Part shown: in pieces, positions 49,333-62,526 of the stretch
Position numbering within the stretch: position 1 is the stretch's first letter
How the letters are laid out: every line of letters starts with the position of its first letter
From: Pristionchus mayeri
Taxonomy: Eukaryota; Nematoda; Chromadorea; Rhabditida; Neodiplogasteridae
Direction of reading: 5' to 3'
NCBI GenBank assembly: GCA_036245805.1
Contig: BTRK01000002.1
Location: 3,034,689-3,098,688, forward strand
DNA length: 64,000 bases
The notes under the pieces: generated by a model
The model's input: only the letters and a program-made list of their open reading frames with translations
What the model was told of the DNA's origin: nothing
The model's database searches: none
Made by a program: the position numbers and the translations under genes

Positions 49333-50694
49333 CTACAGCTGTGATGCTTATGGGACATTGCCATTTTTTCACATTTTCTAGATTATTACTTGGAAGGAAA
49401 TAACTGAAAAGTGATCGTGCCCATAATGCTAAAATTCTGGGAATAAGCTAATTAGCACATTTAGAAAACTTCTATAATTGTAGTTGCGTCAATTCATGCA
49501 AACTACAGCTGTGATGCTTATGGGACATTGCCATTTTTTCACATTTTCTAGATTATTACTTGGAAGGAAATAACTGAAAAGTGAACGTGCCCATAATGCT
49601 AAGATTGAGGGAATAAGCTAATTAGCACATTTAGAAAACTTCTATAATTGTAGTTGCGTCAATTCATGCAAACTACAGCTGTGATGCTTATGGGACATTG
49701 CCATTTTTTCACATTTTCTAGATTTTGCTTTGGAATGAAATAACTGAAAAGTGATCGTGCCCATAATGCTAAGATTGAGGGAATAAGCTAATTAGCACAT
49801 TTAGAAAACTTCTATAATTGTAGTTGCGTCAATTCATGCAAACTACAGCTGTGATGCTTATGGGACATTGCCATTTTTTCACATTTTCTAGATTATTACT
49901 TGGAAGGAAATAACTGAAAAGTGATCGTGCCCATAATGCTAAAATTGGGGGAATAAGCTAATTAGCACATTTAGAAAACTTCTATACTTGTAGTTGCTTC
50001 AATTCATGCAAACTACAGCTGTGATGCTTATGGGACATTGTCATTTTTTTCACATTTTCTAGATTTTGCTTTGGAATGAAATAATTGAGAAGTGATCGTG
50101 CCCATAATGCTAAAATTGGGGGAATAAGCTAATTAGCACATTTAGAAAACTTCTATACTTGTAGTTGCTTCAATTCATGCAAACTACAGCTGTGATGCTT
50201 ATGGGACATTGCCATTTTTTCACATTTTCTAGATTATTACTTGGAAGGAAATAACTGAAAAGTGATCGTGCCCATAATGCTAAAATTGGGGGAATAAGCT
50301 AATTAGCACATTTAGAAAACTTCTATACTTGTAGTTGCTTCAATTCATGCAAACTACAGCTGTGATGCTTATGGGACATTGCCATTTTTTCACATTTTCT
50401 AGATTATTACTTGGAATGAAATAACTGAGAAGTGAACGTGCCCATAATGCTAAAATTGGGGGAATAAGCTAATTAGCACATTTAGAAAACTTCTATACTT
50501 GTAGTTGCTTCAATTCATGCAAACTACAGCTGTGATGCTTATGGGACATTACCATTTTTTTCACATTTTCTAGATTTTGCTTTGGAAGGAAATAACTGAG
50601 AAGTGAACGTGCCCATAATGCTAAGATTGAGGGAATAAGCTAATTAGCACATTTAGAAAACTTCTATAATTGTAGTTGCGTCAATTCATGCAAA
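49333..50694 (+). repeat. 1,362-bp 8-mer higher-order repeat, copy 2
   Basis: This repeats 47971-49332 monomer for monomer. GGGACATTGTC recurs from 48671 to 50033 and GGGACATTAC from 49181 to 50543, both at 1,362 bp. I saw no clear difference between the two copies by eye, which makes this one of the youngest-looking duplications here. The next monomer, at 50695, is a seven-T type E and breaks the pattern. Confidence 0.92.
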
Positions 50695-52061
50695 CTACAG
50701 CTGTGATGCTTATGGGACATTGCCATTTTTTTCACATTTTCTAGATTATTACTTGGAAGGAAATAACTGAAAAGTGATCGTGCCCATAATGCTAAAATTG
50801 GGGGAATAAGCTAATTAGCACATTTAGAAAACTTCTATAATTGTAGTTGCGTCAATTCATGCAAACTACAGCTGTGATGCTTATGGGACATTGCCATTTT
50901 TTTCACATTTTCTAGATTATTACTTGGAAGGAAATAACTGAAAAGTGATCGTGCCCATAATGCTAAAATTGGGGGAATAAGCTAATTAGCACATTTAGAA
51001 AACTTCTATACTTGTAGTTGCTTCAATTCATGCAAACTACAGCTGTGATGCTTATGGGACATTGCCATTTTTTCACATTTTCTAGATTATTACTTGGAAT
51101 GAAATAACTGAGAAGTGAACGTGCCCATAATGCTAAAATTGGGGGAATAAGCTAATTAGCACATTTAGAAAACTTCTATACTTGTAGTTGCTTCAATTCA
51201 TGCAAACTACAGCTGTGATGCTTATGGGACATTGCCATTTTTTTCACATTTTCTAGATTTTGCTTTGGAAGGAAATAACTGAGAAGTGAACGTGCCCATA
51301 ATGCTAAGATTGAGGGAATAAGCTAATTAGCACATTTAGAAAACTTCTATAATTGTAGTTGCGTCAATTCATGCAAACTACAGCTGTGATGCTTATGGGA
51401 CATTGCCATTTTTTTCACATTTTCTAGATTATTACTTGGAAGGAAATAACTGAAAAGTGATCGTGCCCATAATGCTAAAATTGGGGGAATAAGCCAATTA
51501 GCACATTTAGAAAACTTCTATAATTGTAGTTGCGTCAATTCATGCAAACTACAGCTGTGATGCTTATGGGACATTGCCATTTTTTTTCACATTTTCTAGA
51601 TTATTACTTGGAAGGAAATAACTGAAAAGTGATCGTGCCCATAATGCTAAAATTGGGGGAATAAGCTAATTAGCACATTTAGAAAACTTCTATACTTGTA
51701 GTTGCTTCAATTCATGCAAACTACAGCTGTGATGCTTATGGGACATTGCCATTTTTTCACATTTTCTAGATTATTACTTGGAATGAAATAACTGAGAAGT
51801 GAACGTGCCCATAATGCTAAAATTGGGGGAATAAGCTAATTAGCACATTTAGAAAACTTCTATACTTGTAGTTGCTTCAATTCATGCAAACTACAGCTGT
51901 GATGCTTATGGGACATTGCCATTTTTTTCACATTTTCTAGATTTTGCTTTGGAAGGAAATAACTGAGAAGTGAACGTGCCCATAATGCTAAGATTGAGGG
52001 AATAAGCTAATTAGCACATTTAGAAAACTTCTATAATTGTAGTTGCGTCAATTCATGCAAA
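50695..52061 (+). repeat. 683/684-bp tetramer, two copies
   Basis: Monomers at 50695, 50866, 51037 and 51207 are two seven-T E copies, an E with TTGGAATGAAAT and GAGAAGTGAACG, and a seven-T C with GCTTTGGAAGG. They repeat at 51378, 51549, 51721 and 51891. The second unit is one base longer because its second E has eight T's, and its first E carries AAGCCAATTAGC. The C with GCTTTGGAAGG lies at 50579, 51262 and 51946, spacings of 683 and 684 bp. Confidence 0.88.
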
Positions 52062-55000
52062 CTACAGCTGTGATGCTTATGGGACATTGCCATTTTTTTC
52101 ACATTTTCTAGATTATTACTTGGAAGGAAATAACTGAAAAGTGATCGTGCCCATAATGCTAAAATTGGAGGAATAAGCTAATTAGCACATTTAGAAAACT
52201 TCTATAATTGTAGTTGCGTCAATTCATGCAAACTACAGCTGTGATGCTTATGGGACATTGCCATTTTTTTCACATTTTCTAGATTATTACTTGGAAGGAA
52301 ATAACTGAAAAGTGATCGTGCCCATAATGCTAAAATTGGGGGAATAAGCTAATTAGCACATTTAGAAAACTTCTATAATTGTAGTTGCGTCAATTCATGC
52401 AAACTACAGCTGTGATGCTTATGGGACATTGCCATTTTTTCACATTTTCTAGATTTTGCTTTGGAATGAAATAACTGAAAAGTGATCGTGCCCATAATGC
52501 TAAGATTGAGGGAATAAGCTAATTAGCACATTTAGAAAACTTCTATAATTGTAGTTGCGTCAATTCATGCAAACTACAGCTGTGATGCTTATGGGACATT
52601 GCCATTTTTTCACATTTTCTAGATTATTACTTGGAAGGAAATAACTGAAAAGTGATCGTGCCCATAATGCTAAAATTGGGGGAATAAGCTAATTAGCACA
52701 TTTAGAAAACTTCTATACTTGTAGTTGCTTCAATTCATGCAAACTACAGCTGTGATGCTTATGGGACATTGCCATTTTTTTCACATTTTCTAGATTTTGC
52801 TTTTGAATGAAATAATTGAGAAGTGATCGTGCCCATAATGCTAAAATTGGGGGAATAAGCTAATTAGCACATTTAGAAAACTTCTATACTTGTAGTTGCT
52901 TCAATTCATGCAAACTACAGCTGTGATGCTTATGGGACATTGCCATTTTTTTCACATTTTCTAGATTTTGCTTTGGAATGAAATAATTGAGAAGTGATCG
53001 TGCCCATAATGCTAAAATTGGAGGAATAAGCTAATTAGCACATTTAGAAAACTTCTATAATTGTAGTTGCGTCAATTCATGCAAACTACAGCTGTGATGC
53101 TTATGGGACATTGCCATTTTTTTCACATTTTCTAGATTATTACTTGGAAGGAAATAACTGAAAAGTGATCGTGCCCATAATGCTAAAATTGGGGGAATAA
53201 GCTAATTAGCACATTTAGAAAACTTCTATAATTGTAGTTGCGTCAATTCATGCAAACTACAGCTGTGATGCTTATGGGACATTGCCATTTTTTCACATTT
53301 TCTAGATTTTGCTTTGGAATGAAATAACTGAAAAGTGATCGTGCCCATAATGCTAAGGTTGAGGGAATAAGCTAATTAGCACATTTAGAAAACTTCTATA
53401 ATTGTAGTTGCGTCAATTCATGCAAACTACAGCTGTGATGCTTATGGGACATTGCCATTTTTTCACATTTTCTAGATTATTACTTGGAATGAAATAACTG
53501 AGAAGTGAACGTGCCCATAATGCTAAAATTGGGGGAATAAGCTAATTAGCACATTTAGAAAACTTCTATACTTGTAGTTGCTTCAATTCATGCAAACTAC
53601 AGCTGTGATGCTTATGGGACATTGCCATTTTTTTCACATTTTCTAGATTTTGCTTTGGAATGAAATAATTGAGAAGTGATCGTGCCCATAATGCTAAAAT
53701 TGGGGGAATAAGCTAATTAGCACATTTAGAAAACTTCTATACTTGTAGTTGCTTCAATTCATGCAAACTACAGCTGTGATGCTTATGGGACATTGCCATT
53801 TTTTTCACATTTTCTAGATTTTGCTTTGGAATGAAATAATTGAGAAGTGAACGTGCCCATAATGCTAAGATTGAGGGAATAAGCTAATTAGCACATTTAG
53901 AAAACTTCTATAATTGTAGTTGCGTCAATTCATGCAAACTACAGCTGTGATGCTTATGGGACATTGCCATTTTTTCACATTTTCTAGATTATTACTTGGA
54001 AGGAAATAACTGAAAAGTGATCGTGCCCATAATGCTAAAATTGGAGGAATAAGCTAATTAGCACATTTAGAAAACTTCTATAATTGTAGTTGCGTCAATT
54101 CATGCAAACTACAGCTGTGATGCTTATGGGACATTTCCATTTTTTCACATTTTCTAGATTTTCACTTGGAAGGAACTAACTGAGAAGTGAACGTGCCCAT
54201 AATGCTAAGATTGAGGGAATAAGCTAATTAGCACATTTAGAAAACTTCTATAATTGTAGTTGCGTCAATTCATGCAAACTACAGCTGTGATGCTTATGGG
54301 ACATTGCCATTTTTTCACATTTTCTAGATTATTACTTGGAAGGAAATAACTGAAAAGTGATCGTGCCCATAATGCTAAAATTGGGGGAATAAGCTAATTA
54401 GCACATTTAGAAAACTTCTATAATTGTAGTTGCGTCAATTCATGCAAACTACAGCTGTGATGCTTATGGGACATTGCCATTTTTTCACATTTTCTAGATT
54501 TTGCTTTGGAATGAAATAACTGAAAAGTGATCGTGCCCATAATGCTAAAATTGGAGGAATAAGCTAATTAGCACATTTAGAAAACTTCTATAATTGTAGT
54601 TGCGTCAATTCATGCAAACTACAGCTGTGATGCTTATGGGACATTGCCATTTTTTTCACATTTTCTAGATTATTACTTGGAAGGAAATATCTGAAAAGTG
54701 ATCGTGCCCATAATGCTAAAATTGGGGGAATAAGCTAATTAGCACATTTAGAAAACTTCTATAATTGTAGTTGCGTCAATTCATGCAAACTACAGCTGTG
54801 ATGCTTATGGGACATTGCCATTTTTTCACATTTTCTAGATTTTGCTTTGGAATGAAATAACTGAAAAGTGATCGTGCCCATAATGCTAAGATTGAGGGAA
54901 TAAGCTAATTAGCACATTTAGAAAACTTCTATAATTGTAGTTGCGTCAATTCATGCAAACTACAGCTGTGATGCTTATGGGACATTGCCATTTTTTCACA

Positions 55001-56151
55001 TTTTCTAGATTATTACTTGGAAGGAAATAACTGAAAAGTGATCGTGCCCATAATGCTAAAATTGGGGGAATAAGCTAATTAGCACATTTAGAAAAGTTCT
55101 ATACTTGTAGTTGCTTCAATTCATGCAAACTACAGCTGTGATGCTTATGGGACATTGCCATTTTTTTCACATTTTCTAGATTTTGCTTTGGAATGAAATA
55201 ATTGAGAAGTGATCGTGCCCATAATGCTAAAATTGGGGGAATAAGCTAATTAGCACATTTAGAAAACTTCTATACTTGTAGTTGCTTCAATTCATGCAAA
55301 CTACAGCTGTGATGCTTATGGGACATTGCCATTTTTTCACATTTTCTAGATTATTACTTGGAAGGAAATAACTGAAAAGTGATCGTGCCCATAATGCTAA
55401 AATTGGGGGAATAAGCTAATTAGCACATTTAGAAAACTTCTATACTTGTAGTTGCTTCAATTCATGCAAACTACAGCTGTGATGCTTATGGGACATTGCC
55501 ATTTTTTCACATTTTCTAGATTTTGCTTTGGAAGGAAATAACTGAGAAGTGAACGTGCCCATAATGCTAAGATTGAGGGAATAAGCTAATTAGCACATTT
55601 AGAAAACTTCTATAATTGTAGTTGCGTCAATTCATGCAAACTACAGCTGTGATGCTTATGGGACATTGCCATTTTTTCACATTTTCTAGATTATTACTTG
55701 GAATGAAATAACTGAGAAGTGAACGTGCCCATAATGCTAAAATTGGGGGAATAAGCTAATTAGCACATTTAGAAAACTTCAATACTTGTAGTTGCTTCAA
55801 TTCATGCAAACTACAGCTGTGATGCTTATGGGACATTGCCATTTTTTTCACATTTTCTAGATTATTACTTGGAAGGAAATAACTGAAAAGTGAACGTGCC
55901 CATAATGCTAAGATTGAGGGAATAAGCTAATTTGCACATTTAGAAAACTTCTATAATTGTAGTTGCTTCAATTCATGCAAACTACAGCTGTGATGCTTGT
56001 GGGACATTGCCATTTTTTCACATTTTCTAGATTTTGCTTTGGAATGAAATAACTGAGAAGTGAACGTGCCCATAATGCTAAGATTGAGGGAATAAGCTAA
56101 TTAGCACATTTAGAAAACTTCTATACTTGTAGTTGCTTCAATTCATGCAAA
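52062..56151 (+). repeat. About 24 mixed C and E monomers
   Basis: This stretch mixes six- and seven-T type E copies with type C copies carrying ATAATTGAGAAGTGATCG or CTGAAAAGTGATCG. I found no single long period. Private variants include GCTTTTGAATG near 52799, CTAAGGTTGAGGG near 53355, GGAAATATCTG with GTGATCG near 54690, AAAAGTTCTATAC near 55093, AACTTCAATAC near 55788 and GATGCTTGTGGG near 55993. A type A relative is at 54109. The content is otherwise ordinary for the right half of the array. Confidence 0.8.
54109..54278 (+). repeat. Isolated type A-like monomer
   Basis: This copy has ATTTTCACTTGGAAGG, the signature of type A, more than 40 kb away from the main type A region. It also has GGACATTTCC and GGAACTAACTGAG, and its second half (TGCCCATAATGCTAAGATTGAGGGAAT with the ATTGTAG tail) is that of the local C monomers. 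It is either a relic of an older layer or a one-base reversion of a D-type TTTTTAC to TTTTCAC; the sequence alone does not decide. Confidence 0.75.
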
Positions 56152-57514
56152 CTACAGCTGTGATGCTTATGGGACATTGCCATTTTTTTCACATTTTCTA
56201 GATTTTGCTTTGGAATGAAATAATTGAGAAGTGAACGTGCCCATAATGCTAAAATTGGGGGAATAAGCTAATTAGCACATTTAGAAAACTTCTATACTTG
56301 TAGTTGCTTCAATTCATGCAAACTACAGCTGTGATGCTTATGGGACATTGCCATTTTTTCACATTTTCTAGATTATTACTTGGAAGGAAATAACTGAAAA
56401 GTGATCGTGCCCATAATGCTAAAATTGGGGGAATAAGCTAATTAGCACATTTAGAAAACTTCTATACTCGTAGTTGCTTCAATTCATGCAAACTACAGCT
56501 GTGATGCTTATGGGACATTGCCATTTTTTCACATTTTCTAGATTTTGCTTTGGAATGAAATAACTGAAAAGTGAACGTGCCAATAATGCTAAGATTGAGG
56601 GAATAAGCTAATTAGCACATTTAGAAAACTTCTATAATTGTAGTTGCGTCAATTCATGCAAACTACAGCTGTGATGCTTATGGGACATTGCCATTTTTTC
56701 ACATTTTCTAGATTATTACTTGGAAGGAAATAACTGAAAAGTGATCGTGCCCATAATGCTAAAATTGGGGGAATAAGCTAATTAGCACATTTAGAAAACT
56801 TCTATACTCGTAGTTGCTTCAATTCATGCAAACTACAGCTGTGATGCTTATGGGACATTGCCATTTTTTTACATTTTCTAGATTTTGCTTTGGAATGAAA
56901 TAACTGAAAAGTGAACGTGCCAATAATGCTAAGATTGAGGGAATAAGCTAATTAGCACATTTAGAAAACTTCTATAATTGTAGTTGCGTCAATTCATGCA
57001 AACTACAGCTGTGATGCTTATGGGACATTGCCATTTTTTCACATTTTCTAGATTATTACTTGGAATGAAATAACTGAGAAGTGAACGTGCCCATAATGCT
57101 AAAATTGGGGGAATAAGCTAATTAGCACATTTAGAAAACTTCAATACTTGTAGTTGCTTCAATTCATGCAAACTACAGCTGTGATGCTTATGGGACATTG
57201 CCATTTTTTTCACATTTTCTAGATTTTGCTTTGGAAGGAAATAACTGAGAAGTGAACGTGCCCATAATGCTAAGATTGAGGGAATAAGCTAATTAGCACA
57301 TTTAGAAAACTTCTATAATTGTAGTTGCGTCAATTCATGCAAACTACAGCTGTGATGCTTTTGGGACATTGCCATTTTTTTCACATTTTCTAGATTATTA
57401 CTTGGAAGGAAATAACTGAAAAGTGATCGTGCCCATAATGCTAAAATTGGGGGAATAAGCTAATTAGCACATTTAGAAAACTTCTATACTTGTAGTTGCT
57501 TCAATTCATGCAAA
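56152..57514 (+). repeat. 1,363-bp 8-mer, copy 1
   Basis: Monomers start at 56152, 56323, 56493, 56663, 56833, 57003, 57173 and 57344. The first is a seven-T C with ATAATTGAGAAGTGAACG. The next four form two 340-bp dimers: E with an ATACTCGTAG tail, then C with GTGCCAATAATGC. An E with TTGGAATGAAAT (ending CTTCAATAC), a C with GCTTTGGAAGG and a seven-T E follow. The C at 56833 has lost the C after its T tract. Confidence 0.86.
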
Positions 57515-58365
57515 CTACAGCTGTGATGCTTATGGGACATTGCCATTTTTTTCACATTTTCTAGATTTTGCTTTGGAATGAAATAATTGAGAAGTGAACG
57601 TGCCCATAATGCTAAAATTGGGGGAATAAGCTAATTAGCACATTTAGAAAACTTCTATACTTGTAGTTGCTTCAATTCATGCAAACTACAGCTGTGATGC
57701 TTATGGGACATTGCCATTTTTTCACATTTTCTAGATTATTACTTGGAAGGAAATAACTGAAAAGTGATCGTGCCCATAATGCTAAAATTGGGGGAATAAG
57801 CTAATTAGCACATTTAGAAAACTTCTATACTCGTAGTTGCTTCAATTCATGCAAACTACAGCTGTGATGCTTATGGGACATTGCCATTTTTTCACATTTT
57901 CTAGATTTTACTTTGGAATGAAATAACTGAAAAGTGAACGTGCCAATAATGCTAAGATTGAGGGAATAAGCTAATTAGCACATTTAGAAAACTTCTATAA
58001 TTGTAGTTGCGTCAATTCATGCAAACTACAGCTGTGATGCTTATGGGACATTGCCATTTTTTCACATTTTCTAGATTATTACTTGGAAGGAAATAACTGA
58101 AAAGTGATCGTGCCCATAATGCTAAAATTGGGGGAATAAGCTAATTAGCACATTTAGAAAACTTCTATACTCGTAGTTGCTTCAATTCATGCAAACTACA
58201 GCTGTGATGCTTATGGGACATTGCCATTTTTTCACATTTTCTAGATTTTGCTTTGGAATGAAATAACTGAAAAGTGAACGTGCCAATAATGCTAAGATTG
58301 AGGGAATAAGCTAATTAGCACATTTAGAAAACTTCTATAATTGTAGTTGCGTCAATTCATGCAAA
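57515..58365 (+). repeat. First five monomers of the 1,363-bp 8-mer, copy 2
   Basis: The ATAATTGAGAAGTGAACG monomer and both ATACTCGTAG / GTGCCAATAATGC dimers recur at 57515, 57686, 57856, 58026 and 58196, offset 1,363 bp. The C at 57856 has ATTTTACTTTGG. After 58365 the order differs: an E with the CTTGTAG tail replaces the next expected monomer, so the duplication is truncated. Confidence 0.85.
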
Positions 58366-59386
58366 CTACAGCTGTGATGCTTATGGGACATTGCCATTTT
58401 TTCACATTTTCTAGATTATTACTTGGAAGGAAATAACTGAAAAGTGATCGTGCCCATAATGCTAAAATTGGGGGAATAAGCTAATTAGCACATTTAGAAA
58501 ACTTCTATACTTGTAGTTGCTTCAATTCATGCAAACTACAGCTGTGATGCTTATGGGACATTGCCATTTTTTCACATTTTCTAGATTATTACTTGGAAGG
58601 AAATAACTGAAAAGTGATCGTGCCCATAATGCTAAGATTGAGGGAATAAGCTAATTAGCACATTTAGAAAACTTCTATAATTGTAGTTGCGTCAATTCAT
58701 GCAAACTACAGCTGTGATGCTTATGGGACATTGCCATTTTTTCACATTTTCTAGATAATTACTTGGAAGGAAACAACTGAAAAGTGATCGTGCCAATAAT
58801 GCTAAGATTGAGGGAATAAGCTAATTAGCACATTTAGAAAACTTCTATAATTGTAGTTGCGTCAATTCATGCAAACTACAGCTGTGATGCTTATGGGACA
58901 TTGCCATTTTTTCACATTTTCTAGATTTTGCTTTGGAATGAAATAACTGAAAAGTGTACGTGCCAATAATGCTAAGATTGAGGGAATAAGCAAATTAGCA
59001 CATTTAGAAAACTTCTATACTTGTAGTTGCTTCAATTCATGCAAACTACAGCTGTGATGCTTATGGGACATTGCCATTTTTTCACATTTTCTAGATTATT
59101 ACTTGGAAGGAAATAACTGAAAAGTGATCGTGCCCATAATGCTAAGATTGAGGGAATAAGCTAATTAGCACATTTAGAAAACTTCTATAATTGTAGTTGC
59201 GTCAATTCATGCAAACTACAGCTGTGATGCTTATGGGACATTGCCATTTTTTTCACATTTTCTAGATTTTGCTTTGGAAGGAAATAACTGAGAAGTGAAC
59301 GTGCCCATAATGCTAAGATTGAGGGAATAAGCTAATTAGCACATTTAGAAAACTTCTATAATTGTAGTTGCGTCAATTCATGCAAA
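58366..59386 (+). repeat. E/C monomers before the type B block
   Basis: Six monomers start at 58366, 58536, 58706, 58876, 59046 and 59216. The copy at 58706 introduces CTAGATAATTACTTGG with GTGCCAATAATG and AACAACTG, and the one at 58876 has AAAGTGTACG and AAGCAAATTAGC. The CTAGATAATTAC form returns at 59387, 62868 and 63720, so the same local family flanks the type B block on both sides. Confidence 0.82.
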
Positions 59387-59556
59387 CTACAGCTGTGATG
59401 CTTATGGGACATTGCCATTTTTTCACATTTTCTAGATAATTACTTGGAAGGAAATAACTGAAAAGTGATCGTGCCAATAATGCTAAAATTGGGGGAATAA
59501 GCTAATTAGCACATTTAGAAAACTTCTATAGTTTTAGTTGAGTCAATTCATGCAAA
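59387..59556 (+). repeat. Chimeric junction monomer into the type B block
   Basis: The first three quarters are the local E form (CTAGATAATTACTTGG, GTGATCG, GTGCCAATAATG, AAAATTGGGGG). The tail switches to GTTTTAGTTGAGTCAATTC, the tail of the type B block. The switch falls after the conserved ACATTTAGAAAACTTCTATA, so the crossover lies within about 60 bp left of 59557. It marks the left edge of the inserted or exchanged type B segment. Confidence 0.85.
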
Positions 59557-62526
59557 CTACAGCTGTGATGCTTATGGGACATTGCCATTTTTTCACCTAG
59601 ATTTTTCTTTGCAATGAAATAACATAGAGGAGAATGCGCCCATAATGCTGAAATTTAGGGAATAAGCTAATTAGAACATTTAGAAAACTTCTATCATTTT
59701 AGTTGAGTCAAATCATGCAAACTGCAGCTGTGATGCTTATGGGACATTGCCATTTTTTCATCTAGATTTTTCTTTGCAATGAAATAACATAGAGGAGAAT
59801 GTGCCCATAATGCTGAAATTTAGGGAATAAGCTAATTAGAACATTTAGAAAACTTCTATCATTTTAGTTGAGTCAAATCATGCAAACTGCAGCTGTGATG
59901 CTTATGGGACATTGCCATTTTTTCATCTAGATTTTTCTTTGCAAAGAAATGACATAGAGGAGAATGTGCCCATAATGCTGAAATTTAGGGAATAAGCTAA
60001 TTAGCACATTTAGAAAACTTCTATAGTTTTAGTTGAGTCAATTCATGCAAACTACAGCTGTGATGCTTATGGGACATTGCCATTTTTTCACCTAGATTTT
60101 TCTTTGCAATGAAATAACATAGAGGAGAATGCGCCCATAATGCTGAAATTTAGGGAATACGCTAATTAGAACATTTAGAAAACTTCTATCATTTTAGTTG
60201 AGTCAAATCATGCAAACTGCAGCTGTGATGCTTATGGGACATTGCCATTTTTTCATCTAGATTTTTCTTTGCAATGAAATAACATAGAGGAGAATGTGCC
60301 CATAATGCTGAAATTTAGGGAATGAGCAAATTAGAACATTTAGAAAACTTCTATCATTTTAGTTGAGTCAATTCATGCAAACTGCAGCTGTGATGCTTAT
60401 GGGACATTGCCATTTTTTCATCTAGATTTTTCTTTGCAAAGAAATGACATAGAGGAGAATGTGCCCATAATGCTGAAATTTAGGGAATAAGCTAATTAGC
60501 ACATTTAGAAAACTTCTATAGTTTTAGTTGAGTCAATTCATGCAAACTACAGCTGTGATGCTTATGGGACATTGCCATTTTTTCATCTAGATTTTTCTTT
60601 GCAATGAAATAACATAGAGGAGAATGTGCCCATAATGCTGAAATTTAGGGAATGAGCAAATTAGAACATTTAGAAAACTTCTATCATTTTAGTTGAGTCA
60701 ATTCATGCAAACTGCAGCTGTGATGCTTATGGGACATTGCCATTTTTTCATCTAGATTTTTCTTTGCAAAGAAATGACATAGAGGAGAATGTGCCCATAA
60801 TGCTGAAATTTAGGGAATAAGCTAATTAGCACATTTAGAAAACTTCTATAGTTTTAGTTGAGTCAATTCATGCAAACTACAGCTGTGATGCTTATGGGAC
60901 ATTGCCATTTTTTCATCTAGATTTTTCTTTGCAATGAAATAACATAGAGGAGAATGTGCCCATAATGCTGAAATTTAGGGAATAAGCTAATTAGAACATT
61001 TAGAAAACTTCTATCATTTTAGTTGAGTCAAATCATGCAAACTGCAGCTGTGATGCTTATGGGACATTGCCATTTTTTCATCTAGATTTTTCTTTGCAAA
61101 GAAATGACATAGAGGAGAATGTGCCCATAATGCTGAAATTTAGGGAATAAGCTAATTAGCACATTTAGAAAACTTCTATAGTTTTAGTTGAGTCAATTCA
61201 TGCAAACTACAGCTGTGATGCTTATGGGACATTGCCATTTTTTCACCTAGATTTTTCTTTGCAATGAAATAACATAGAGGAGAATGCGCCCATAATGCTG
61301 AAATTTAGGGAATAAGCTAATTAGAACATTTAGAAAACTTCTATCATTTTAGTTGAGTCAAATCATGCAAACTGCAGCTGTGATGCTTATGGGACATTGC
61401 CATTTTTTCATCTAGATTTTTCTTTGCAATGAAATAACATAGAGGAGAATGTGCCCATAATGCTGAAATTTAGGGAATGAGCAAATTAGAACATTTAGAA
61501 AACTTCTATCATTTTAGTTGAGTCAAATCATGCAAACTGCAGCTGTGATGCTTATGGGACATTGCCATTTTTTCATCTAGATTTTTCTTTGCAAAGAAAT
61601 GACATAGAGGAGAATGTGCCCATAATGCTGAAATTTAGGGAATAAGCTAATTAGCACATTTAGAAAACTTCTATAGTTTTAGTTGAGTCAATTCATGCAA
61701 ACTACAGCTGTGATGCTTATGGGACATTGCCATTTTTTCATCTAGATTTTTCTTTGCAATGAAATAACATAGAGGAGAATGTGCCCATAATGCTGAAATT
61801 TAGGGAATAAGCTAATTAGAACATTTAGAAAACTTCTATCATTTTAGTTGAGTCAAATCATGCAAACTGCTGCTGTGATGCTTATGGGACATTGCCATTT
61901 TTTCATCTAGATTTTTCTTTGCAAAGAAATGACATAGAGGAGAATGTGCCCATAATGCTGAAATTTAGGGAATAAGCTAATTAGCACATTTAGAAAACTT
62001 CTATATTTTTAGTTGAGTCAATTCATGCAAACTACAGCTGTGATGCTTATGGGACATTGCCATTTTTTCATCTAGATTTTTCTTTGCAATGAAATAACAT
62101 AGAGGAGAATGTGCCCATAATGCTGAAATTTAGGGAATAAGCTAATTAGAACATTTAGAAAACTTCTATCATTTTAGTTGAGTCAAATCATGCAAACTGC
62201 AGCTGTGATGCTTATGGGACATTGCCATTTTTTCATCTAGATTTTTCTTTGCAAAGAAATGACATAGAGGAGAATGTGCCCATAATGCTGAAATTTAGGG
62301 AATAAGCTAATTAGCACATTTAGAAAACTTCTATAGTTTTAGTTGAGTCAATTCATGCAAACTACAGCTGTGATGCTTATGGGACATTGCCATTTTTTCA
62401 CCTAGATTTTTCTTTGCAAAGAAATGACATAGAGGAGAATGTGCCCATAATGCTGAAATTTAGGGAATAAGCTAATTAGCACATTTAGAAAACTTCTATA
62501 GTTTTAGTTGAGTCAATTCATGCAAA
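59557..62526 (+). repeat. Block of eighteen 165-bp type B monomers
   Basis: The block is 2,970 bp, exactly 18 x 165. All copies have TTTTTTCATCTAG or TTTTTTCACCTAG followed by ATTTTTCTTTGCAA, GAGGAGAATG, CTGAAATTTAGGGAAT and AGTTGAGTC. Three forms are used: P (CACCTAG, GAATGCGCCC), Q (CATCTAG, TTAGAACATTT) and R (GCAAAGAAATGACAT). P-Q-R trimers of 495 bp start at 59557, 60052 and 61207. Q-R dimers of 330 bp start at 60547, 60877, 61702 and 62032. A last single P/R hybrid sits at 62362. Many copies begin CTGCAGC. Flanking monomers are 170-171 bp C/E types. Confidence 0.93.
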
